Assembly (NCBI RefSeq): GCF_000518265.1
Contig: NZ_JADG01000003.1
Span: 310,001 to 374,000, forward strand
Reading direction: 5' to 3'
Origin: Actinomadura oligospora ATCC 43269
Lineage (GTDB): Bacteria > Actinomycetota > Actinomycetes > Streptosporangiales > Streptosporangiaceae
DNA length: 64,000 bases
The notes under the pieces are model-generated. The model made no database searches. It saw nothing but the letters and a program-made list of their open reading frames with translations, and was not told the origin of the DNA. Both the position numbers and the translations under genes were made by a program. Of the stretch, positions 53,501 to 64,000 are shown in pieces. Positions within the stretch are counted from its first letter, which is position 1. Every line of letters begins with the position of its first letter.

Positions 53501-56500
53501 CGGACACGGTCGGGCGGCTGGCGGCCCGCCTGCTGGCCGTCCTGGAGGCGATCGCCGCCGATCCTGGACGGCCCGTCGCCGACCTCCCGGCGGGCACGGC
53601 CGAGGAGCGGCGGCTGCTCGGCGAGTGGAACGCCACGTCCGCGCCGATCCCGGACGTCGGGAGCGTCCACGAGCTGGTCGCGGCACGCGCCTCCGAACGT
53701 CCGGACGCCGTCGCCGTGGCCTACGGCGCGAACGAGCTGACGTACGCGGATCTCGACCGGTCGGCGAACCGCCTCGCGCACCACCTGCGCGACCACGGCG
53801 TCGGCCCCGAGACCGTCGTCGGGCTCTGCCTCGAACGCGGCCCCGACATGATCGTCGCGATGCTCGCCGTGCTGCGCGCGGGCGGCGCGTACCTGCCCCT
53901 CGACCCCGGCTACCCGGCCGACCGGCTCGCCTTCATGTGCGACGACGGACGCGCCGCCGTCATCGTCGGCACAACCGCGACGACCGGCTGGTTCGCCGAC
54001 ACGGCGACGTCCGGGACGCCCGCCGACGGCGGAGGCACCGCGCCGTCCGGTTCGTCCGCTGATGCCGGACGTCCCGTCGTCCTGCTGGACGATCCGGACA
54101 CGGTCGCCGGGATCGCGGCGCGACCGGGCACCGTCCTCGGTGTCCCGGCCCACCCGGACGGCCTCGCGTACGTGATGTACACCTCCGGCTCGACGGGACG
54201 TCCGAAGGGGATCGGCGTCCGGAACCGGGACGTCGTCGCGCTGGTCACCGCGCACGACCACAGCGTGATCGGCCCGGACGACGTGGTGGCGCAGGCGTCC
54301 ACCACCTCGTTCGACGCCGCCACCTTCGAGGTCTGGGGCGCGCTCGCCAACGGCGCGCTGCTCGCCGGGATCGACCGCGAGACGCTGCTCCGGCCGCGCG
54401 ACCTCGGGGCGGAGATCGAGCGGCGCGGGATCACCGTGGTGTTCCTGACCACCGCGCTGTTCCACCGGCTCGCGGCCGAGGCCCCGCACAGCGTCCGGGG
54501 CGTCCGGCACCTGCTGGCGGGCGGTGAGGTCACCGACCCGGCCAGCGTGCGGCGGATCCTGACCCTGGGCCGTCCCGGGCGGATGGTGAGCGTGTACGGC
54601 CCGACCGAGACCACGACGTTCGCCACCAGCCACGCGATGCCGAAGCTGACCGGCGGCATCGTCCCGATCGGGCGTCCGCTGCGGAACATGCGCGCGCACG
54701 TGCTGGACCGGCGGCTGCGGCCCGTCCCGGTCGGCGCGGCCGGGGAGCTGTACCTCGGCGGCGCGGGCGTCGCGCGCGGGTACGTCGGACGGCCCGACCT
54801 GACCGCCGAGCGGTTCGTCGCCGACCCGGTCGCCGCCGACGGCTCCCGCCTCTACCGCACCGGCGACCGCGCCCGCTGGACGGCCGCGGGTGAACTGGAG
54901 TTCCTCGGACGCGTCGACTTCCAGGTGAAGGTCCGCGGGTTCCGCGTCGAACCCGGCGAGATCGAGACCGCGCTGATCGCGCACGCCGGGATCGCCGCCG
55001 CCGTGGTCGTCGCGCGCGCGGACGAGGAGCGGGCCGGGGGAGACCGGCGTCTGGTCGCCTACCTCGTGCCCGCCGACCCCGCCGAGGGCGTCCCGGCGGC
55101 CGGTGAGCTGCGGACCTACCTGCGGGGCTTCCTGCCCGACCACATGGTCCCGGCGGCGTTCGTGGAGCTCACCGCGCTGCCGCTGACCGCGAACGGCAAG
55201 GTCGACCGGGCTGCGCTGCCCGCGCCGGACGCGGCCCGTCCGGAGGTCGCCGGGTTCGCCGCGCCCGAGACGGCCTCCGAGACGGCCGTGACGGGGATCT
55301 GGGCGCAGGTGCTCGGCCTGGACCGGGTCGGCGCCGACGACGACTTCTTCGCCCTCGGCGGGCACTCGCTGCTGGTCACCCGGGTCGTCTCGCGCGTCCG
55401 GGAGGCGTTCGGCGTCGAGCTGACGCTCGCGGCCGTGTTCGACCACCCCACTCCGCGCGCCCTGTCCGGCGTGATCGACCAGGCCGGTCACGCGAGCGAC
55501 GCGGAGTCCGGCGGGGTCGTCCCGCCGATCGTGCCCGTGGGCCGGGACCGTCCGCTGCCGCTGTCGTACGCCCAGCAAAGGCTCTGGTTCCTGGAGCAGC
55601 TCGAGCCGGGGTCGCCGGAGTACAACGTCCCGATGGCGCTGCGGTTCGTCGGGCCGCTCGACCCCGCCGCCCTGCGCGCCGCGCTCGGCGAGATCATCAC
55701 CCGCCACGAGGTGCTGCGCACCCGGCTCGTCGCGGACGCGGCAGGCGTCGCGCACCAGGTCGTGGAGCCGCCCGCCCCGGCCGTCCTCCCGGTGGTCGAC
55801 CTCGCCGGACGCGACGACCCGGCGGCCGAGGGGGTCCGCTGGGTCGAGGACGACGCCGCCGTCCCGTTCGACCTGTCCGCCGAGCCGCCGATCCGCGCGA
55901 CGCTGCTGCGGCTCGGGCCGTCCGACCACATCCTCGCGCTCTGCATGCACCACGTCGTCGCGGACGAGTGGTCCACCGGCGTGCTGCGCGGCGAGCTGGA
56001 GGCCCTGTACGGGGCGTTCCGGAGGGGCGAGCCGTCGCCGCTGCCGCCGCTGCCCGTCCAGTACGCCGACTTCGCGGTGTGGCAGCGGCGGTGGCTGACC
56101 GGCGCCGTCCTCGACCGGCAGCTCGGCTACTGGCGCGACCGGCTCGCCGGGGCGCCGGTGCTGGAGCTGCCGACCGACCGTCCGCGCCCGGCCGTCCGGA
56201 CGCACGGCGGCGACATGGTCGAGTTCGACCTGCCGGACGACGTCGCCGCCGGGATCCGCGCGGTCGGCCTGGACACCGGGGCCACGGTGTTCATGACGCT
56301 GCTCGCCGCGTTCACCGTCGTCCTCGGCCGGTACGCGGACGCCGAGGACGTCGTCGTCGGCACGCCCATCGCCGACCGAGGCCGCGCCGAGACCGAGGAC
56401 CTCATCGGGTTCTTCGTCAACACGCTGGTGCTGCGCACCGACCTGTCCGGCGACCCGGCGTTCCGGGATCTGGTCGGACGCGTCCGCGAACGCGCCCTCG

Positions 56501-59500
56501 CCGCCTACGCCAACCAGGACGTCCCGTTCGAGCAGCTCGTGGACGAGCTCCAGCCCGAACGCGACCGCTCCCGGCACCCGCTGTTCCAGGTGATGTTCGG
56601 CGTCGACCGCATCAGCGGGACGCCGCCCGCGCTGGACGGCGTCCGGATCGAGCCCGTGCCGTTCGGCGCGTCGGTCGCGCGGTTCGACCTGACCCTGCGG
56701 TTCGGCGACGCGGGCGACGGGCTCGGCGGGCACCTGGAGTACAGCACCGACCTGTTCGACCGCGCCACGGCCGAGCGGATCGTCGGGCACGTCCAGGCCG
56801 TCGTCGCCGCCGTGGCCGCCGACCCCGGGCTGCCGCTCTCCCGCATCCCGCTCGTCCCGGCGGACGAGCGCGCGGAGCTGGCCGAATGGGCCGGGACACG
56901 GCCCGGGAAACCGGAGCCGGCGGGCGTCCACGACCTGGTCGCCGCGCAGGCCGCCGCCCGCCCGGACGCGCTGGCCCTGGCCTCGGGCGACACCGAGCTC
57001 ACCTACGCCGAGCTTGACGAGCGCGCCGGCCGTCTCGCCGGACACCTCCGCGCCCTCGGCGTCGGCCCCGAGACCGTCGTCGGCCTGTGCCTGCCGCGCG
57101 GCGTCGACATGGTGACCGCGATGCTCGCGGTCTGGCGCGCGGGCGGCGCGTACCTGCCGCTCGATCCCGCCTACCCGGCCGAACGGCTCGCGTTCATGCT
57201 CGCCGACGGCCGAGCGTCCGTGCTGGTCGGGCACTCCGACGTCCTGGACGAGCTGCCCGCGGGCCGCGCCAGGACGGTCGAGCTGGACGACCCCGCCACG
57301 TCCGCGCTGATCGCCGCGACCCCGCCCGCCGAGCCGGAGGGGCCGGTGCATCCCGGACGGCTCGCCTACGTGATCTACACCTCCGGCTCGACCGGACGGC
57401 CTAAGGGCGTGCAGGTCACGCACGGCGGCGCGGTCAGCCTCGCGCACGCGCAGCGGCGCGAGTTCGGCCTCACCCCGGACGACGCGGTGCTCCAGTTCGC
57501 GCCCTTCGGGTTCGACGCGGCCGTCTGGGAGACGCTCCTCGCGCTGACCTCGGGCGCGGCGCTGGTCGTCGCCACGGCGGAGGAGCGCGCGGAGCCCGGA
57601 CGGCTTGCCGGGCTGGTCCAGCGGCGGGCGGTGACGATGGCCACCCTCCCTCCGTCGTTGCTCCCGGCGCTGGACCCCGGCGCCCTGACCGGCCTCACCA
57701 CGCTCGTCACCGCCGGGGAGGCGCTGCCCCGGGACGCCGCCGACCGCTGGGCCACGGGCCGACGTCTCGTCAACGCCTACGGCCCGACCGAGACGACGGT
57801 CTGCGCCACGGCCGGGCAGGTCACGCCCGGCGAGGGCGGCGCGCCGCCGATCGGGACGCCCATCGCCAACAGCCGCGTGCACGTCCTGGATTCGTCCCTC
57901 GACCTCACCCCGGTCGGCGTCCCCGGCGAGCTGTACGTCGGCGGCACGGGCGTGGCGCGCGGCTACGGCGGTCGCCCCGACCTGACGGCCGAACGGTTCG
58001 TCGCCGACCCGTTCGCGGCCGACGGCTCGCGCCTGTACCGGACGGGCGACCGCGTCCGATGGCGGGCCGACGGCCGCCTGGAGTTCCTCGGGCGCGTCGA
58101 CGACCAGGTCAAGGTGCGCGGCTTCCGGATCGAGCCCGGCGAGGTCGAGGCGGCGCTCACCGCCCGTCCGGAGGTCGCGGCGGCGGCGGTCGTGGCACGC
58201 GACGACGACGGCACCGGCGCCCGCCTGGTCGCCTACCTCGTCCCGGCCGACCGCGCGGAGGGCCTGCCCGCCGCGGGCGAGCTCCGGGACGCGGTGCGCC
58301 GCGTCCTGCCCGCCCACCTCGTCCCGGCCGAGTTCGTCGAGGTCACGGCCCTGCCGATGTCGCCCAGCGGCAAGCTCGACAAGGCCGCGCTGCCCGCCCC
58401 GGGCGCCGTCCGGGACGAAGCGGACACCAGTCACGTCCCACCCCGCACGCGCGCGGAGCGGATCCTCGCCGAGGTCTGGGCCGACGTCCTGCGCCGCGAC
58501 CGGATCGGCGCGAACGACAACTTCTTCGACGCGGGCGGCGACTCGATCCTCATCATCCAGATGGTCGCGCGGGCGCGGGCGCACGGCCTGCACCTGACCA
58601 CGGCCGAGGTGTTCGACCGGCAGACCCTCGCCGACCTCGCCGCCCTCGCCCGCGACGTCGGCACGGCCGGAGCCGTCGCCGACGCCGAGCAGGGCCCGGT
58701 GACCGGGGACGTCCCGCTCACCCCGATCCTCGCCTGGTTCGCCGAGCACGGCCCCGCCGAGCCGCACCACTACAACCAGTCGACGGCCCTCACCGTCGCC
58801 TCACCCGACGTGACCGCGCTCCGCACCGCGCTGAAAGCGCTGGTCGAGCACCATGACGCGCTGCGCCTGCGCTTCGTCTCGGACGAGCGAACCGCCTTCA
58901 TCGCCCCACCGGGCGACGACGACGTCCTCGAGATCATCGACCTGGCGGACGAGGACGAGGACCGGCTCCGCGCCGAGGCCGAGCGTGCCCAGCGGAGCCT
59001 GTGCCCGGCCACCGGGCCGTCGTTCCGCGCCGTTCTGTTCGACGCGGCCCCGATCGAGGGCGGACGCGTCCCGCTGCTTCTCCTCGTCGCCCACCACACC
59101 GTCGTGGACGTCGTGTCCTGGCGGATCCTGCTGGAAGACCTCACCACCGCCCACACCCAGGCCGGACGCGGCGACGCCGTCGTCCTCCCGCCGAAGACCA
59201 CGTCCTTCCGGCGCTGGGCGCAGGCCCTGGCCGAGCTGGCGGCCGGCGACGAGGTCGCAGCGGAGGCCGACCACTGGCGCTCGGTCACCGACGGCGCCAC
59301 GGCGCTGCCGCGCGACCACGCCGACGGGAGCAACGACCTGGCGTCCGCCGAGACCGTCGAGACGCGCCTGTCCGCCGCGCACACCGCCGACCTGCTCGGG
59401 GGCGCGCCCGCCGCCTACCGCGCCCGCGTCGACGACCTCCTGCTCGCCGCGCTCGGCGCGACCCTCGGCGCCTGGGCGGGCGGTCCCGTGCCCGTGGACC

Positions 59501-62500
59501 TCGAAGGCCACGGACGCGAGGACCTCGGCCCGGAGATCGACGTGTCCCGGACGGTCGGCTGGTTCACCAGCCTCCACCCCGTCCTGCTCGGCGGAACCGC
59601 CGGTGACGCGCCGACGCTGATCAAGACCACCAAGGAGCGGCTGCGGGCCGCGCCAAGGCGCGGACTCGGCCACGGCCTGCTCCGCCACCTCGCGGACGCG
59701 CTGCCCGACGCGGGCGCGGACGCCCTGCCCGACGCGGGCGCCGAGGTCGTGTTCAACTACCTCGGCCGGGTCGACGACGTCGGCGGGGGCGACGCCGCTC
59801 CCGGCGGGGCCGAGCCGTTCGAACGGCAGTCCTGGACGCTCGGCCGCGAACGCTCCGACGTGGGGGAGCGCGCCCACCTCATCGAGATCAACTGCCTGGT
59901 CGAGGACGGCCGCCTCGACGTCCGCTGGACGTTCTCCCGCGACGTCCACGACCGTGCGACCGTCGCCCGCATCGCCGCCCGCTGCATGGACGTCCTCGCC
60001 GGGCTCATCGACCACTGCGGCGAGCCGGGGACGCGCGGCGCGACACCGTCCGACTTCCCGCTCGCCGACCTCGACCAGCCCGCGCTGGACCGCGTCCTCG
60101 CGCGGCTCGACGTCCCGGTCGGCGACCTGTACCCGCTGACGCCGATGCAGCAGGGCATGCTCTTCCACACGCGGCTCGCCCCCGGATCCGGCGTCTACTT
60201 CGTCCAGAACGGCCTGGCCCTGGACGGCGACCTGGACGAGGACGTCCTGCGCCGCGCCTGGCATCACGCGCTCGCCCGGCACTCCGTCCTGCGCGCCCGT
60301 ATCGTCGACGACGGCCTGCCCGTTCCCCTCCTCGCGATCACCGAGACCGCCGTACCGGCCTTCGAGGCCATCGACCTGACCGGCGCGGACGACCCGGAGG
60401 CCGCGCTCGGCGCGTGGGCGGCCCGCGACCGGGAGCGCGGCATCGACCCGGGCGGGCCGAGCCTGATGCGGGTGACCGTCCTGCGTCTCGGGCCGCTCGA
60501 GCACCAGATGGTCTGGAGCTACCACCACCTGCTGCTGGACGGCTGGAGCGCCCCGATCGTCCTCGGCGACGTCCTCGACGCCTACGCCGCCCACACGGCC
60601 GGACGCGAACCCGTCCGCGAACCCGCGTCGCCGTTCCGCGACTTCGTCGCCTGGCTGCGCACGGTCGACGAGGCGGAGGCGGAACGGTACTGGCGCGACC
60701 GCCTCGCCGGGTTCACCGCCCCGACCCCGCTCGGCGCCGACCGCGCGACCGGCGGGCACGGCCACGGCGTCCACCAGACCCTCCTGCCGCGCGCCACGAC
60801 CGAGGCGCTGACCGCGCTCGCCGCCCGGAACAACCTCACGCTGAACACCCTCGTCCAGGGCGCGTGGGCGCTGCTACTCGCCCGGTACGCGGGCACCGGC
60901 GACGTCGTCTTCGGCGTCACGACGTCCGGACGCGACTCCGGACCCGAGGGCCTTCCCGACATGGTCGGCCTGTTCATCAACACCACGCCGCTCCGCGCCC
61001 GTATCGAACCGGGACGCCCCGTCCTGGACTGGCTCACCGGCCTCCAGGCCGAGCAGGTCGCCGCGCGCCGCTTCGAGCACACCCCGCTGGTCCAGGTCCA
61101 GGGCTGGTCGGAGCTCGCGCCCGGCACGCAGCTGTTCGAGAGCCTCCTGCTGTTCGAGAACTACCCGTTCCCGGGCGGTTCGGCGGGCGACGACGACGCC
61201 TCCGTCCCGGACGGCAGGCTGGAGGCCGCCCCCGGTTTCGCGCGCGAGCAGGTCAACTACCCGCTCACGATCATCGCCGCCCCCGACGAGCAGCTCGTCC
61301 TCGGCGCGGCCTACCACCGGTCCCGGTTCGACGACGCGACCGCCGCGCGGATCGTCGCGCACCTCGCGTGGATCCTGGAGCAGGTCGCCGCCGACCCGTC
61401 CCGGACGCTCGCCGACGTGACCGTCCCGCCGCCCGCCGAACTGCGCCTGACCACCGAACAGTGGAACGCCACGCCCGCCCCCGTCCCCGACGCTCCCGGA
61501 GTGGACGCGCTCGTCACCACCCGCGCCGCCGAGACCCCGGACGCGACGGCCGTCGAGTGCGGCACGACCAGCCTCACCTACCGTGACCTGGACGAACGCG
61601 CCAACCGCCTCGCCCACCACCTGCGCGGCCTCGGCGTCGGCCCGGAAACGGTCGTCGGCATCCGCCTGGAGCGGGGAGCCGACCTGGTCGCAGCCGCCCT
61701 CGGCGTCTGGAAGGCCGGGGCCGCCTACCTTCCGCTCGACCCCGGTTTCCCCGCCGACCGCCTCGCCTTCATGACGGCCGACGCGGACGTCTCGATCGTC
61801 ATCGGCGACACGCTCACCCTGGACGACCCGGACGTCACCGCCATGCCCGCGTCCGCACCGCCACCCCTGGCCGCGTCCCCGGAACGGCTCGCCTACACGA
61901 TCTACACGTCCGGCTCGACGGGCCGTCCGAAGGGCGTCGCCGTCACCCACCGCAACCTGCTCAACCTCCTCGCCTCCATGCGCGAACGGCCCGGCCTGAC
62001 CAGCGAAGACGTCCTGCTCGCCGTCACCACCTTCGGCTTCGACATCGCCGGACTGGAACTGTGGCTGCCGCTTATCACGGGCGCGCGGCTGGTCATCGCC
62101 GACCGGGACACCGTCCGTTCGCCCGCGCTCCTCGCCGCCGAGATCGAGCGGCGCGGCGCCACGGTCATGCAGGCGACCCCGGCCACGTGGCGGATGCTCG
62201 TGGACGACGGCTGGCCCGGCGCGTCCGGCCTGCGCGCGCTGTGTGGCGGCGAGGCGCTGCCCGCCGCGCTGGCCGAGGACGTCCTCGCCCGCACCGCCGG
62301 CCTCTGGAACCTGTACGGGCCGACCGAGACGACGATCTGGTCCGCGGTCCGCGCCGTCGCGCCGGACGACGACATCGACCTGGGCGCGCCGATCGCCAAC
62401 ACCCGCGTCCACGTCCTGGACGACCGGCTCCGCCCGCAGCCCGTCGGCATCCCCGGCGAACTGTTCATCGGCGGGGACGGCGTGGCGCGCGGCTACGCGG

Positions 62501-64000
62501 GCCGCCCCGACCTCACCGCGGAACGGTTCGTCGCAGACCCGTTCGCGGGCGACGGCTCACGCCTGTACCGGACGGGCGACCGCGTCCGATGGCTGGCGTC
62601 CGGGCACCTGGAGTTCCTCGGACGCGTCGACCACCAGGTCAAGGTGCGCGGCTTCCGGATCGAGCCCGGCGAGATCGAGGCCGCGCTGCGCGCCCACCCG
62701 CGCGTCGCCGCCGCCGTGGTCACCGCGTTCGGCGAGGAGGCCGAGCGGCGGCTCGCCGCCTACCTCGTCCCGGCGGAGGACGGCGGCGTCGCGCCCGGCG
62801 GCGTGCCCGGCGTGGACGAGCTGCGCGCCTTCCTCGCCGAGACCCTTCCCGCGCACATGATCCCCGCCGTGTTCGTGGAGCTGGCGTCCGTCCCGCTCAC
62901 CCCGAACGGCAAGACCGACCGCGCCGCGCTGCCCGCCCCGGACGGCGGCCGTCTCGCCACCGGCGGATCCCATGTCGCCCCGCGGACCGTGACCGAGGAC
63001 GTCCTCACCGGCATCTGGTGCGAGGTGCTCGGCGTCGACCGGGTCGGCGTCCGCGACGACTTCTTCGCGCTCGGCGGCCACTCCCTGCTGGCGACGCGGG
63101 TCGTCTCACGCGTCCGCGCCGCCCTCGGCGTCGAACTCCCGCTGTCCGCGCTGTTCGACGAGCGGACCGTCGCGGGCCTGGCCCGGCTCGTCGACGCCGG
63201 GACGCGCACGACCGCCGCCGCCCCGCCGGTCGTCCCCGTCGAACGCGACGGCCTGCTGCCCCTGTCGTTCGCGCAGCAGCGGCTCTGGTTCCTGGCGCAG
63301 CTCGACCCCGGATCGTCGGAGTACAACCTCCCGATCACGCTGCGCCTGCCCGGCGACCTGGACGTGGCGGCCCTGCGCGCCGCCCTCGGGCTCGTCGTGG
63401 CCCGGCACGAGGTGCTCCGCACCCGCCTGGTCACGGGCGACGACGGCGCCGCCTTCCAGGTCGTCGACCCGTTCTCCGGGCTCGACCTGCCCGTCCTCGA
63501 CCTGACCGACGAGCCCGACCCGATCACGGCGGCCCGGGAGCGGCTGTCCGAGGACGCGCGCGTCCCGTTCGACCTGGCGTCCGCGCCGCCGCTGCGCGCC
63601 CGGCTCCTCCGCCTCGCGCCGGACGAGCACGTCCTGAGCGTGTGCGTGCACCACGTCGCCGCGGACGAGTGGTCGGCGAGACTTCTCCTGGACGAGCTGA
63701 CCCGCGCCTACGAGGCCCTCTCCCAGGGCGGCACCCCGGACCTCCCGCCGCTCCCGGTCCAGTACGCGGACCACGCGGTGTGGCAGCGCGAGTGGCTGAG
63801 CGGCGACGTCCTGGACGAGCAGCTGTCGTACTGGCGCGACCGCCTGACCGGCGTGCCCGTCCTGGACCTGCCGACGGACCGTCCGCGTCCGCCGGTTCGG
63901 TCGTCGGACGGCGCGGTGGTCGCCTTCGCGGTGCCCGCCGAGACCGTGGCGGCCCTGCGGACGGTGGCCCGCGAGCGCGGCGCGACGATGTTCATGCTGA
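44515..64000 (+). CDS. Giant nonribosomal peptide synthetase, right-truncated
   Basis: One reading frame stays open from ATG 44515 to the end of the window (at least 6,495 codons); GGGAGGG precedes the start by 7 bp. Domain order is C-A-T, C-A-T-E, C-A-T, C-A-T-E, C-A-T, then a partial C. Each A domain shows [10 protein letters not shown] and YGPTE, each T domain GGHSL or GGDSI, and each E domain [17 protein letters not shown] domains after E domains (C3, C5) have the YPLTxxQQGMLxH opening and HHLLLDGWS of D-accepting types. Pocket residues read by eye are DILQLGVIWK (Gly), DVSQISAVYK (unassigned), DAFFLGVTFK (Ile or Val), DAWTVAAVCK (Phe) and DILQLGLIWK (Gly), with the last lysine assumed. 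The first module carries a C domain, so the chain either starts with an acyl group or arrives from another synthetase. No thioesterase is reached. Confidence 0.95.
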   Translation, partial: MLSESQRELLERRLRGQAPPSRAPARRPDGPVPPSFAQRRLWFLDQLEPGSVEYNVPLAVRLSGDLDEPALRAALDALVERHEALRTRLVEVDGVARQLIDPPGPFALERADLTGRPDALAEAERIVRADATAPFDLAAGPLIRGTLVVLGPDDHVLSMCLHHVVCDEWSLGVLNRELGVLYEAYRRGGPSPLEPLPAQYADFAFWQRDWLESGTAAAELAYWRDRLAGAPVLELPADRPRPPVRSAAGGVVPFTVPDATAAALREVARRTNTTPFITLFTAFAVLLGRYAGQDDVVVGTPVANRGRAETEGLIGLFLNTLVLRADLSGDPTFAELAARVRRVALDAYDHQDVPFEQVVDALLPERDRSRTPLFQVLFDFGAEGGGGDGDIAFGGLTAAGFGVEQTTVKFDLTLGLAETGGGWLEGAFEYSADLYDRTTVERMTGHLLRLLDAVAAGPDRPLSRLSILAPDERHALVDGWNDTAMPMPSERGVHEVVAARAASVPEAVAVIHGEQSLTYAELDERATRLAAHLRGSGVTRETVVGVCLDRGLDLVVTLLAVWKAGGAFLPLDPEYPHDRLVSMLADSGASVLVGHRRVAGHLEAGTRVWLDDASTARRIDAGPADAEFPATEPAQAAYVIYTSGSTGRPKGVVVAHRNLVNFLATMADRPGLSSQDTLLAVTTLGFDIAGLELFLPLWTGGRVAIADRDTVRSPAALAAEIERTSATVMQATPATWRMLVDDGWPGSSGLRALCGGEALPPDLAASLASRTAGLWNVYGPTETTIWSARAEIAPGGDATPGEPLDVTPGKPLDVTLGEPLGNTRLYVLDERLEPVPVGVAGELFIGGEGVARGYHARPDLTAGRFVADPFADGDGSRLYRTGDRVRRRPDGGLDYLGRADHQVKVRGFRIEPGEVEAALRAHPAVGAAVVVAHGADQDRRLVAHVVPADPEGGLPGPAELREHLRGTLPEYMVPAAFVELAELPRTPNGKLDRSALPGPGSGSGPGASGSFRPPRTPTEEVIAGIWADVLGAERVGVADDFFALGGHSLVAIQVISRLRRAFDRELPLAALFDHPTVGALAALVDAAAPGAPAPPIVPVGRDRPLPPSFAQQRLWFLDRLEPGSAEYNIPIALRLRGPLDVGALRAALDAIVERHEVLRTRLVAVDGQAFQVVDPPAGFALASADLSGEPDPAGRARELAAAEAATPVDLERGPLVRGRLLRLGDDDHALLLVLHHVVSDDWSADVFSRELAVLYAAFRDGEPSPLPPLPVQYADFAVWQRRWLSSEVLEDQIGYWRDRLAGAPVLDVPTDRPRPAVRSAAGGQVGLDLPDEVAAGLRGVARDAGATMFMLLLGGLAALLGRYAGEDDVVLGTPVANRNRAETEDLVGFFSNTLALRVDLSGDPTFAEVLARVRRDALAAYAHEDLPFEQLVDALAPRRDRSRQPLFQVMITHGRGTVSDLAFAGLDAEGLDLPVASAKFDLTFAFTENDAGLRLDLGYAADLFDQATAERMARHLAGLLAEVAGRPDRRLSALPLLDADEHRRIVRDWNDTGAPEPAESVPELLAVHRSTAPAVTCGDETLSYAELLDGADRLARRLRAAGVGPDTVVALHLERGTGMVTAMLAVLAAGGAYLPLDPAYPAERLAFMIEDSRAGLLLGAAVPGVTGVRRLDPDGPADTPPAEPPPAEWGVRHPEQAAYIIYTSGSTGRPKGVTVSRRSMANMVVSQRADLGITADDVCLQMASFSFDVAESEVFASLAAGAHLVIADGPTRRSAPDLQRLMRDRAITVAQMLPTAMRGLDPDDLPDLRLIVSGGEPCSSEMARAWARGRRFINAYGPTEATVYAVLDTDPDLTGRLPIGRPVANARAYALDRNLNPVPVGVPGELFLGGAGVARGYAHRPDLTAERFVPDPFDASGGRLYRTGDLVVLRPDGRLVYLGRVDRQVKIRGFRVEPGEIERALAAHPRVASAVVVVRDDGGRSRLVGYLVPADPAEGVPGTGELRGLLGATLPEHMIPAAFVALDAFPVTPNGKIDQAALPAPDGARPDLGGRYAEPRTDVERVLAEAWAEVLGLDRVGVDDNFFELGGDSIVSIQAVARARTGGVHTTPAQMFEHQTVAGLAAVASRVSAADAEQGPVVGAFPLSPVQRWFLGRDLPEPSHFNQSIAVEIDGPLDVAALRTALRAVVAQHDALRSRYVRYGDEWTARNAAPAADDDLLWTVPDADLEARADEAQASLDIERGPLLRGVLFGSRVLLLVVHHLAVDVVSWRILLEDLATAYDQAARGEAVRLPAKTTSFRRWSERLAELAATDETAAEAGHWDAVESAVRPLPRDHDGPNTVASARAVHVTLDEEQTRRLLRDVPAAYRTRVDDVLLTALGAALTEWTGHDTAVVDLETHGREDLGPEIDVSRTVGWFTSFAPVALVASHGDLGAALRRTKEDLRAVPRRGLGHGLLRFLRPGEERPPAAEISFNYMGRLDGGGEGTAGGGGTFRPLDGGLGRERAASGVRSHLIEINGQIGDGRLTFAWTYSGEVHDEATVTALARRHLDALSALVDHCCDPSSGGFTASDFPLAGLERAALDGLYGRFRRNVEDVYPLTALQQGMLLHSAMAPGSGVYWIQNGLLLDGDVDLDAYRRAWELVVARYAVLRSAVVWQGLPAPLAVVSRTVPLPWEELDWTALDEDAQEAALDDLLAADRARGADFDAPTLARLTLVRLADRRHQVLWSYHHLLLDGWSVPIVLGDVVDAYHALRAGERPPHVAHRPFREHVAWVAGQDLGEAEEHWRDRLRGIEEPTVLGVETATGDTGHDVHRSWLDADATAELAALVRRHRLTLNTVVQGAWAAVLAAHADTDDVLFGVTTSGRGDRPGVETMVGLLINTTPARVRLEPDRPVASWLRRLQREQAEARRFEHTPLVQAQVWSDVPAGRPLFEYLLLFENYPDERLEEGRARAAGDGLALDENLSREQPSYPLTVVAGPGPELSVALYYDRSRFAPDTVGRLAARLLAVLEAIAADPGRPVADLPAGTAEERRLLGEWNATSAPIPDVGSVHELVAARASERPDAVAVAYGANELTYADLDRSANRLAHHLRDHGVGPETVVGLCLERGPDMIVAMLAVLRAGGAYLPLDPGYPADRLAFMCDDGRAAVIVGTTATTGWFADTATSGTPADGGGTAPSGSSADAGRPVVLLDDPDTVAGIAARPGTVLGVPAHPDGLAYVMYTSGSTGRPKGIGVRNRDVVALVTAHDHSVIGPDDVVAQASTTSFDAATFEVWGALANGALLAGIDRETLLRPRDLGAEIERRGITVVFLTTALFHRLAAEAPHSVRGVRHLLAGGEVTDPASVRRILTLGRPGRMVSVYGPTETTTFATSHAMPKLTGGIVPIGRPLRNMRAHVLDRRLRPVPVGAAGELYLGGAGVARGYVGRPDLTAERFVADPVAADGSRLYRTGDRARWTAAGELEFLGRVDFQVKVRGFRVEPGEIETALIAHAGIAAAVVVARADEERAGGDRRLVAYLVPADPAEGVPAAGELRTYLRGFLPDHMVPAAFVELTALPLTANGKVDRAALPAPDAARPEVAGFAAPETASETAVTGIWAQVLGLDRVGADDDFFALGGHSLLVTRVVSRVREAFGVELTLAAVFDHPTPRALSGVIDQAGHASDAESGGVVPPIVPVGRDRPLPLSYAQQRLWFLEQLEPGSPEYNVPMALRFVGPLDPAALRAALGEIITRHEVLRTRLVADAAGVAHQVVEPPAPAVLPVVDLAGRDDPAAEGVRWVEDDAAVPFDLSAEPPIRATLLRLGPSDHILALCMHHVVADEWSTGVLRGELEALYGAFRRGEPSPLPPLPVQYADFAVWQRRWLTGAVLDRQLGYWRDRLAGAPVLELPTDRPRPAVRTHGGDMVEFDLPDDVAAGIRAVGLDTGATVFMTLLAAFTVVLGRYADAEDVVVGTPIADRGRAETEDLIGFFVNTLVLRTDLSGDPAFRDLVGRVRERALAAYANQDVPFEQLVDELQPERDRSRHPLFQVMFGVDRISGTPPALDGVRIEPVPFGASVARFDLTLRFGDAGDGLGGHLEYSTDLFDRATAERIVGHVQAVVAAVAADPGLPLSRIPLVPADERAELAEWAGTRPGKPEPAGVHDLVAAQAAARPDALALASGDTELTYAELDERAGRLAGHLRALGVGPETVVGLCLPRGVDMVTAMLAVWRAGGAYLPLDPAYPAERLAFMLADGRASVLVGHSDVLDELPAGRARTVELDDPATSALIAATPPAEPEGPVHPGRLAYVIYTSGSTGRPKGVQVTHGGAVSLAHAQRREFGLTPDDAVLQFAPFGFDAAVWETLLALTSGAALVVATAEERAEPGRLAGLVQRRAVTMATLPPSLLPALDPGALTGLTTLVTAGEALPRDAADRWATGRRLVNAYGPTETTVCATAGQVTPGEGGAPPIGTPIANSRVHVLDSSLDLTPVGVPGELYVGGTGVARGYGGRPDLTAERFVADPFAADGSRLYRTGDRVRWRADGRLEFLGRVDDQVKVRGFRIEPGEVEAALTARPEVAAAAVVARDDDGTGARLVAYLVPADRAEGLPAAGELRDAVRRVLPAHLVPAEFVEVTALPMSPSGKLDKAALPAPGAVRDEADTSHVPPRTRAERILAEVWADVLRRDRIGANDNFFDAGGDSILIIQMVARARAHGLHLTTAEVFDRQTLADLAALARDVGTAGAVADAEQGPVTGDVPLTPILAWFAEHGPAEPHHYNQSTALTVASPDVTALRTALKALVEHHDALRLRFVSDERTAFIAPPGDDDVLEIIDLADEDEDRLRAEAERAQRSLCPATGPSFRAVLFDAAPIEGGRVPLLLLVAHHTVVDVVSWRILLEDLTTAHTQAGRGDAVVLPPKTTSFRRWAQALAELAAGDEVAAEADHWRSVTDGATALPRDHADGSNDLASAETVETRLSAAHTADLLGGAPAAYRARVDDLLLAALGATLGAWAGGPVPVDLEGHGREDLGPEIDVSRTVGWFTSLHPVLLGGTAGDAPTLIKTTKERLRAAPRRGLGHGLLRHLADALPDAGADALPDAGAEVVFNYLGRVDDVGGGDAAPGGAEPFERQSWTLGRERSDVGERAHLIEINCLVEDGRLDVRWTFSRDVHDRATVARIAARCMDVLAGLIDHCGEPGTRGATPSDFPLADLDQPALDRVLARLDVPVGDLYPLTPMQQGMLFHTRLAPGSGVYFVQNGLALDGDLDEDVLRRAWHHALARHSVLRARIVDDGLPVPLLAITETAVPAFEAIDLTGADDPEAALGAWAARDRERGIDPGGPSLMRVTVLRLGPLEHQMVWSYHHLLLDGWSAPIVLGDVLDAYAAHTAGREPVREPASPFRDFVAWLRTVDEAEAERYWRDRLAGFTAPTPLGADRATGGHGHGVHQTLLPRATTEALTALAARNNLTLNTLVQGAWALLLARYAGTGDVVFGVTTSGRDSGPEGLPDMVGLFINTTPLRARIEPGRPVLDWLTGLQAEQVAARRFEHTPLVQVQGWSELAPGTQLFESLLLFENYPFPGGSAGDDDASVPDGRLEAAPGFAREQVNYPLTIIAAPDEQLVLGAAYHRSRFDDATAARIVAHLAWILEQVAADPSRTLADVTVPPPAELRLTTEQWNATPAPVPDAPGVDALVTTRAAETPDATAVECGTTSLTYRDLDERANRLAHHLRGLGVGPETVVGIRLERGADLVAAALGVWKAGAAYLPLDPGFPADRLAFMTADADVSIVIGDTLTLDDPDVTAMPASAPPPLAASPERLAYTIYTSGSTGRPKGVAVTHRNLLNLLASMRERPGLTSEDVLLAVTTFGFDIAGLELWLPLITGARLVIADRDTVRSPALLAAEIERRGATVMQATPATWRMLVDDGWPGASGLRALCGGEALPAALAEDVLARTAGLWNLYGPTETTIWSAVRAVAPDDDIDLGAPIANTRVHVLDDRLRPQPVGIPGELFIGGDGVARGYAGRPDLTAERFVADPFAGDGSRLYRTGDRVRWLASGHLEFLGRVDHQVKVRGFRIEPGEIEAALRAHPRVAAAVVTAFGEEAERRLAAYLVPAEDGGVAPGGVPGVDELRAFLAETLPAHMIPAVFVELASVPLTPNGKTDRAALPAPDGGRLATGGSHVAPRTVTEDVLTGIWCEVLGVDRVGVRDDFFALGGHSLLATRVVSRVRAALGVELPLSALFDERTVAGLARLVDAGTRTTAAAPPVVPVERDGLLPLSFAQQRLWFLAQLDPGSSEYNLPITLRLPGDLDVAALRAALGLVVARHEVLRTRLVTGDDGAAFQVVDPFSGLDLPVLDLTDEPDPITAARERLSEDARVPFDLASAPPLRARLLRLAPDEHVLSVCVHHVAADEWSARLLLDELTRAYEALSQGGTPDLPPLPVQYADHAVWQREWLSGDVLDEQLSYWRDRLTGVPVLDLPTDRPRPPVRSSDGAVVAFAVPAETVAALRTVARERGATMFML
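44608..47775 (+). other. NRPS module 1: C1-A1(Gly)-T1
   Basis: C1 spans about 44608-45950, with [10 protein letters not shown] at 44995-45024. A1 spans about 45985-47500; its pocket ([36 protein letters not shown]) reads DILQLGVIW, typical of glycine. T1's attachment serine is at 47656-47658 ([12 protein letters not shown]). The N-terminal leader before C1 is only about 31 residues ([17 protein letters not shown]), with no acyl-ligase domain. Confidence 0.88.
46912..46983 (+). repeat. Three 24-bp in-frame repeats within A1
   Basis: Three consecutive units encode [16 protein letters not shown] and LGEPLGNT (46912-46935, 46936-46959, 46960-46983). The third is the normal conserved segment of an A domain (compare GAPIANT in A5); the first two are an insertion produced by tandem duplication. 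Confidence 0.9.
47800..52290 (+). other. NRPS module 2: C2-A2(unassigned)-T2-E2
   Basis: C2 is at about 47815-49150 with [10 protein letters not shown] (HH at 48217-48222). A2 is at about 49190-50640; the pocket from [36 protein letters not shown] reads DVSQISAVY, which I cannot assign. T2's serine is at 50779-50781 ([12 protein letters not shown]). E2 runs about 50930-52290 with [17 protein letters not shown] (HH at 51289-51294) and [11 protein letters not shown]. It should deliver a D-residue. This is one candidate module for capreomycidine. Confidence 0.87.
52297..55480 (+). other. NRPS module 3: C3(D-accepting)-A3(Ile/Val)-T3
   Basis: C3 starts [16 protein letters not shown] at about 52297 and has [11 protein letters not shown] (HH at 52699-52704), the type that accepts a D-residue from the preceding E domain. 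A3, at about 53680-55240, has [24 protein letters not shown] and [11 protein letters not shown], reading DAFFLGVTF, an aliphatic beta-branched pocket (Ile or Val). T3's serine is at 55366-55368 ([12 protein letters not shown]). Confidence 0.87.
55540..60080 (+). other. NRPS module 4: C4-A4(Phe)-T4-E4
   Basis: C4 is at about 55540-56900 with [10 protein letters not shown] (HH at 55948-55953). A4, at about 56930-58410, has [25 protein letters not shown] and [11 protein letters not shown], reading DAWTVAAVC, a standard phenylalanine pocket. T4's serine is at 58543-58545 ([12 protein letters not shown]). E4, at about 58700-60080, has [17 protein letters not shown] (HH at 59092-59097) and [11 protein letters not shown]-Phe is expected. 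A beta-hydroxylated Phe would need the CmlA-like enzyme. Confidence 0.87.
59695..59742 (+). repeat. Two 24-bp in-frame repeats within E4
   Basis: GACGCGCTGCCCGACGCGGG and the following four bases (59695-59718) are repeated with two silent changes at 59719-59742, encoding DALPDAGA twice just before [10 protein letters not shown]. The corresponding place in E2 has no such repeat. Confidence 0.85.
60100..63200 (+). other. NRPS module 5: C5(D-accepting)-A5(Gly)-T5
   Basis: C5 opens [16 protein letters not shown] near 60124 and carries [11 protein letters not shown] (HH at 60523-60528). A5, at about 61480-62950, has [25 protein letters not shown] and [11 protein letters not shown], reading DILQLGLIW, the standard glycine pocket. 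T5's serine is at 63082-63084 ([12 protein letters not shown]). A5 is very similar to A1, also at the DNA level. Confidence 0.87.
63240..64000 (+). other. NRPS module 6: partial C6 domain
   Basis: An L-accepting condensation domain begins [20 protein letters not shown] at about 63250 and includes [10 protein letters not shown] (HH at 63649-63654). It is cut by the window edge, so the synthetase has at least a sixth module. Confidence 0.9.

Noticed and set aside
46834..58770. A 3,978-codon open frame on the minus strand
   Set aside because: It lies entirely antisense to the NRPS, has the skewed Arg/Gly/Asp-rich composition of a shadow frame in GC-rich DNA and no family motifs. The plus strand has clear catalytic motifs throughout.
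1..64000. tRNA and rRNA genes
   Set aside because: Nothing resembling a tRNA cloverleaf with conserved T-arm or any rRNA segment was noticed when reading the intergenic regions, though short tRNAs can be missed by eye.

Overview
The window is very GC-rich actinobacterial DNA with dense genes, many GTG starts and many ATGA/GTGA overlaps. The gene set (LpqY-SugABC-type sugar transporter, EphD-like fusion, MocR/YczE pair, paired CrcB proteins, SARP regulators, PF04672-type methyltransferase, giant NRPS) fits a filamentous actinomycete. Actinomadura or another Thermomonosporaceae member is my best guess, but the genus is inference.

1-14.5 kb is mostly housekeeping and transport. It holds the end of an ABC exporter, a lipoprotein, a sulfotransferase, a sirtuin, an LD-carboxypeptidase with a coupled unknown, a divergent YczE/MocR pair, a CBS protein, and a type II NADH dehydrogenase overlapping a four-gene sugar ABC operon that closely resembles the mycobacterial trehalose importer LpqY-SugABC.

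14.5-19.1 kb holds the most unusual small locus. On the minus strand a 29-residue peptide gene with a strong ribosome site is followed by a perfect 12-bp hairpin, then a phenylacetate-CoA-ligase/F390-synthetase-like adenylating enzyme. This overlaps by 4 nt a nine-helix membrane protein carrying YD, GMGD and PAQ motifs in the order and spacing of presenilin/signal peptide peptidase proteases. A large AfsR-like SARP/NB-ARC regulator is divergent from it. I read this as a candidate peptide maturation or signalling system that I cannot match to a described one.

19-36.4 kb is mixed metabolism: EphD-like hydrolase/SDR fusion coupled to an M24 peptidase-like protein, a PF10118 hydrolase, FdhD, a TRIC-type channel, LysE exporter, two decayed genes (LacI-type regulator, IS5-type transposase), a patch of atypical composition at 25.4-27.9 kb, a secreted Asp-box protein, two CrcB fluoride exporter subunits, a DHA2 transporter, a glycosyltransferase and a GlxA-type regulator with a cysteine hydrolase.

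36.8-64 kb is a nonribosomal peptide cluster running off the right edge, all on the plus strand. A small SARP gene sits behind a promoter whose -10 lies inside a 19-bp palindrome resembling an IdeR/DmdR iron box. Then come a VioC-like arginine hydroxylase, a CmlA-like diiron beta-hydroxylase, an MbtH protein, an alpha/beta hydrolase, a VioD-like capreomycidine synthase, a luciferase-like monooxygenase and one NRPS reading frame open for at least 6,495 codons. Visible order is C-A-T / C-A-T-E / C-A-T / C-A-T-E / C-A-T / C(partial). Binding-pocket residues read by eye suggest Gly - unknown (D) - Ile/Val - D-Phe - Gly. VioC and VioD together predict that capreomycidine is made and probably incorporated, either by module 2 or beyond the window.
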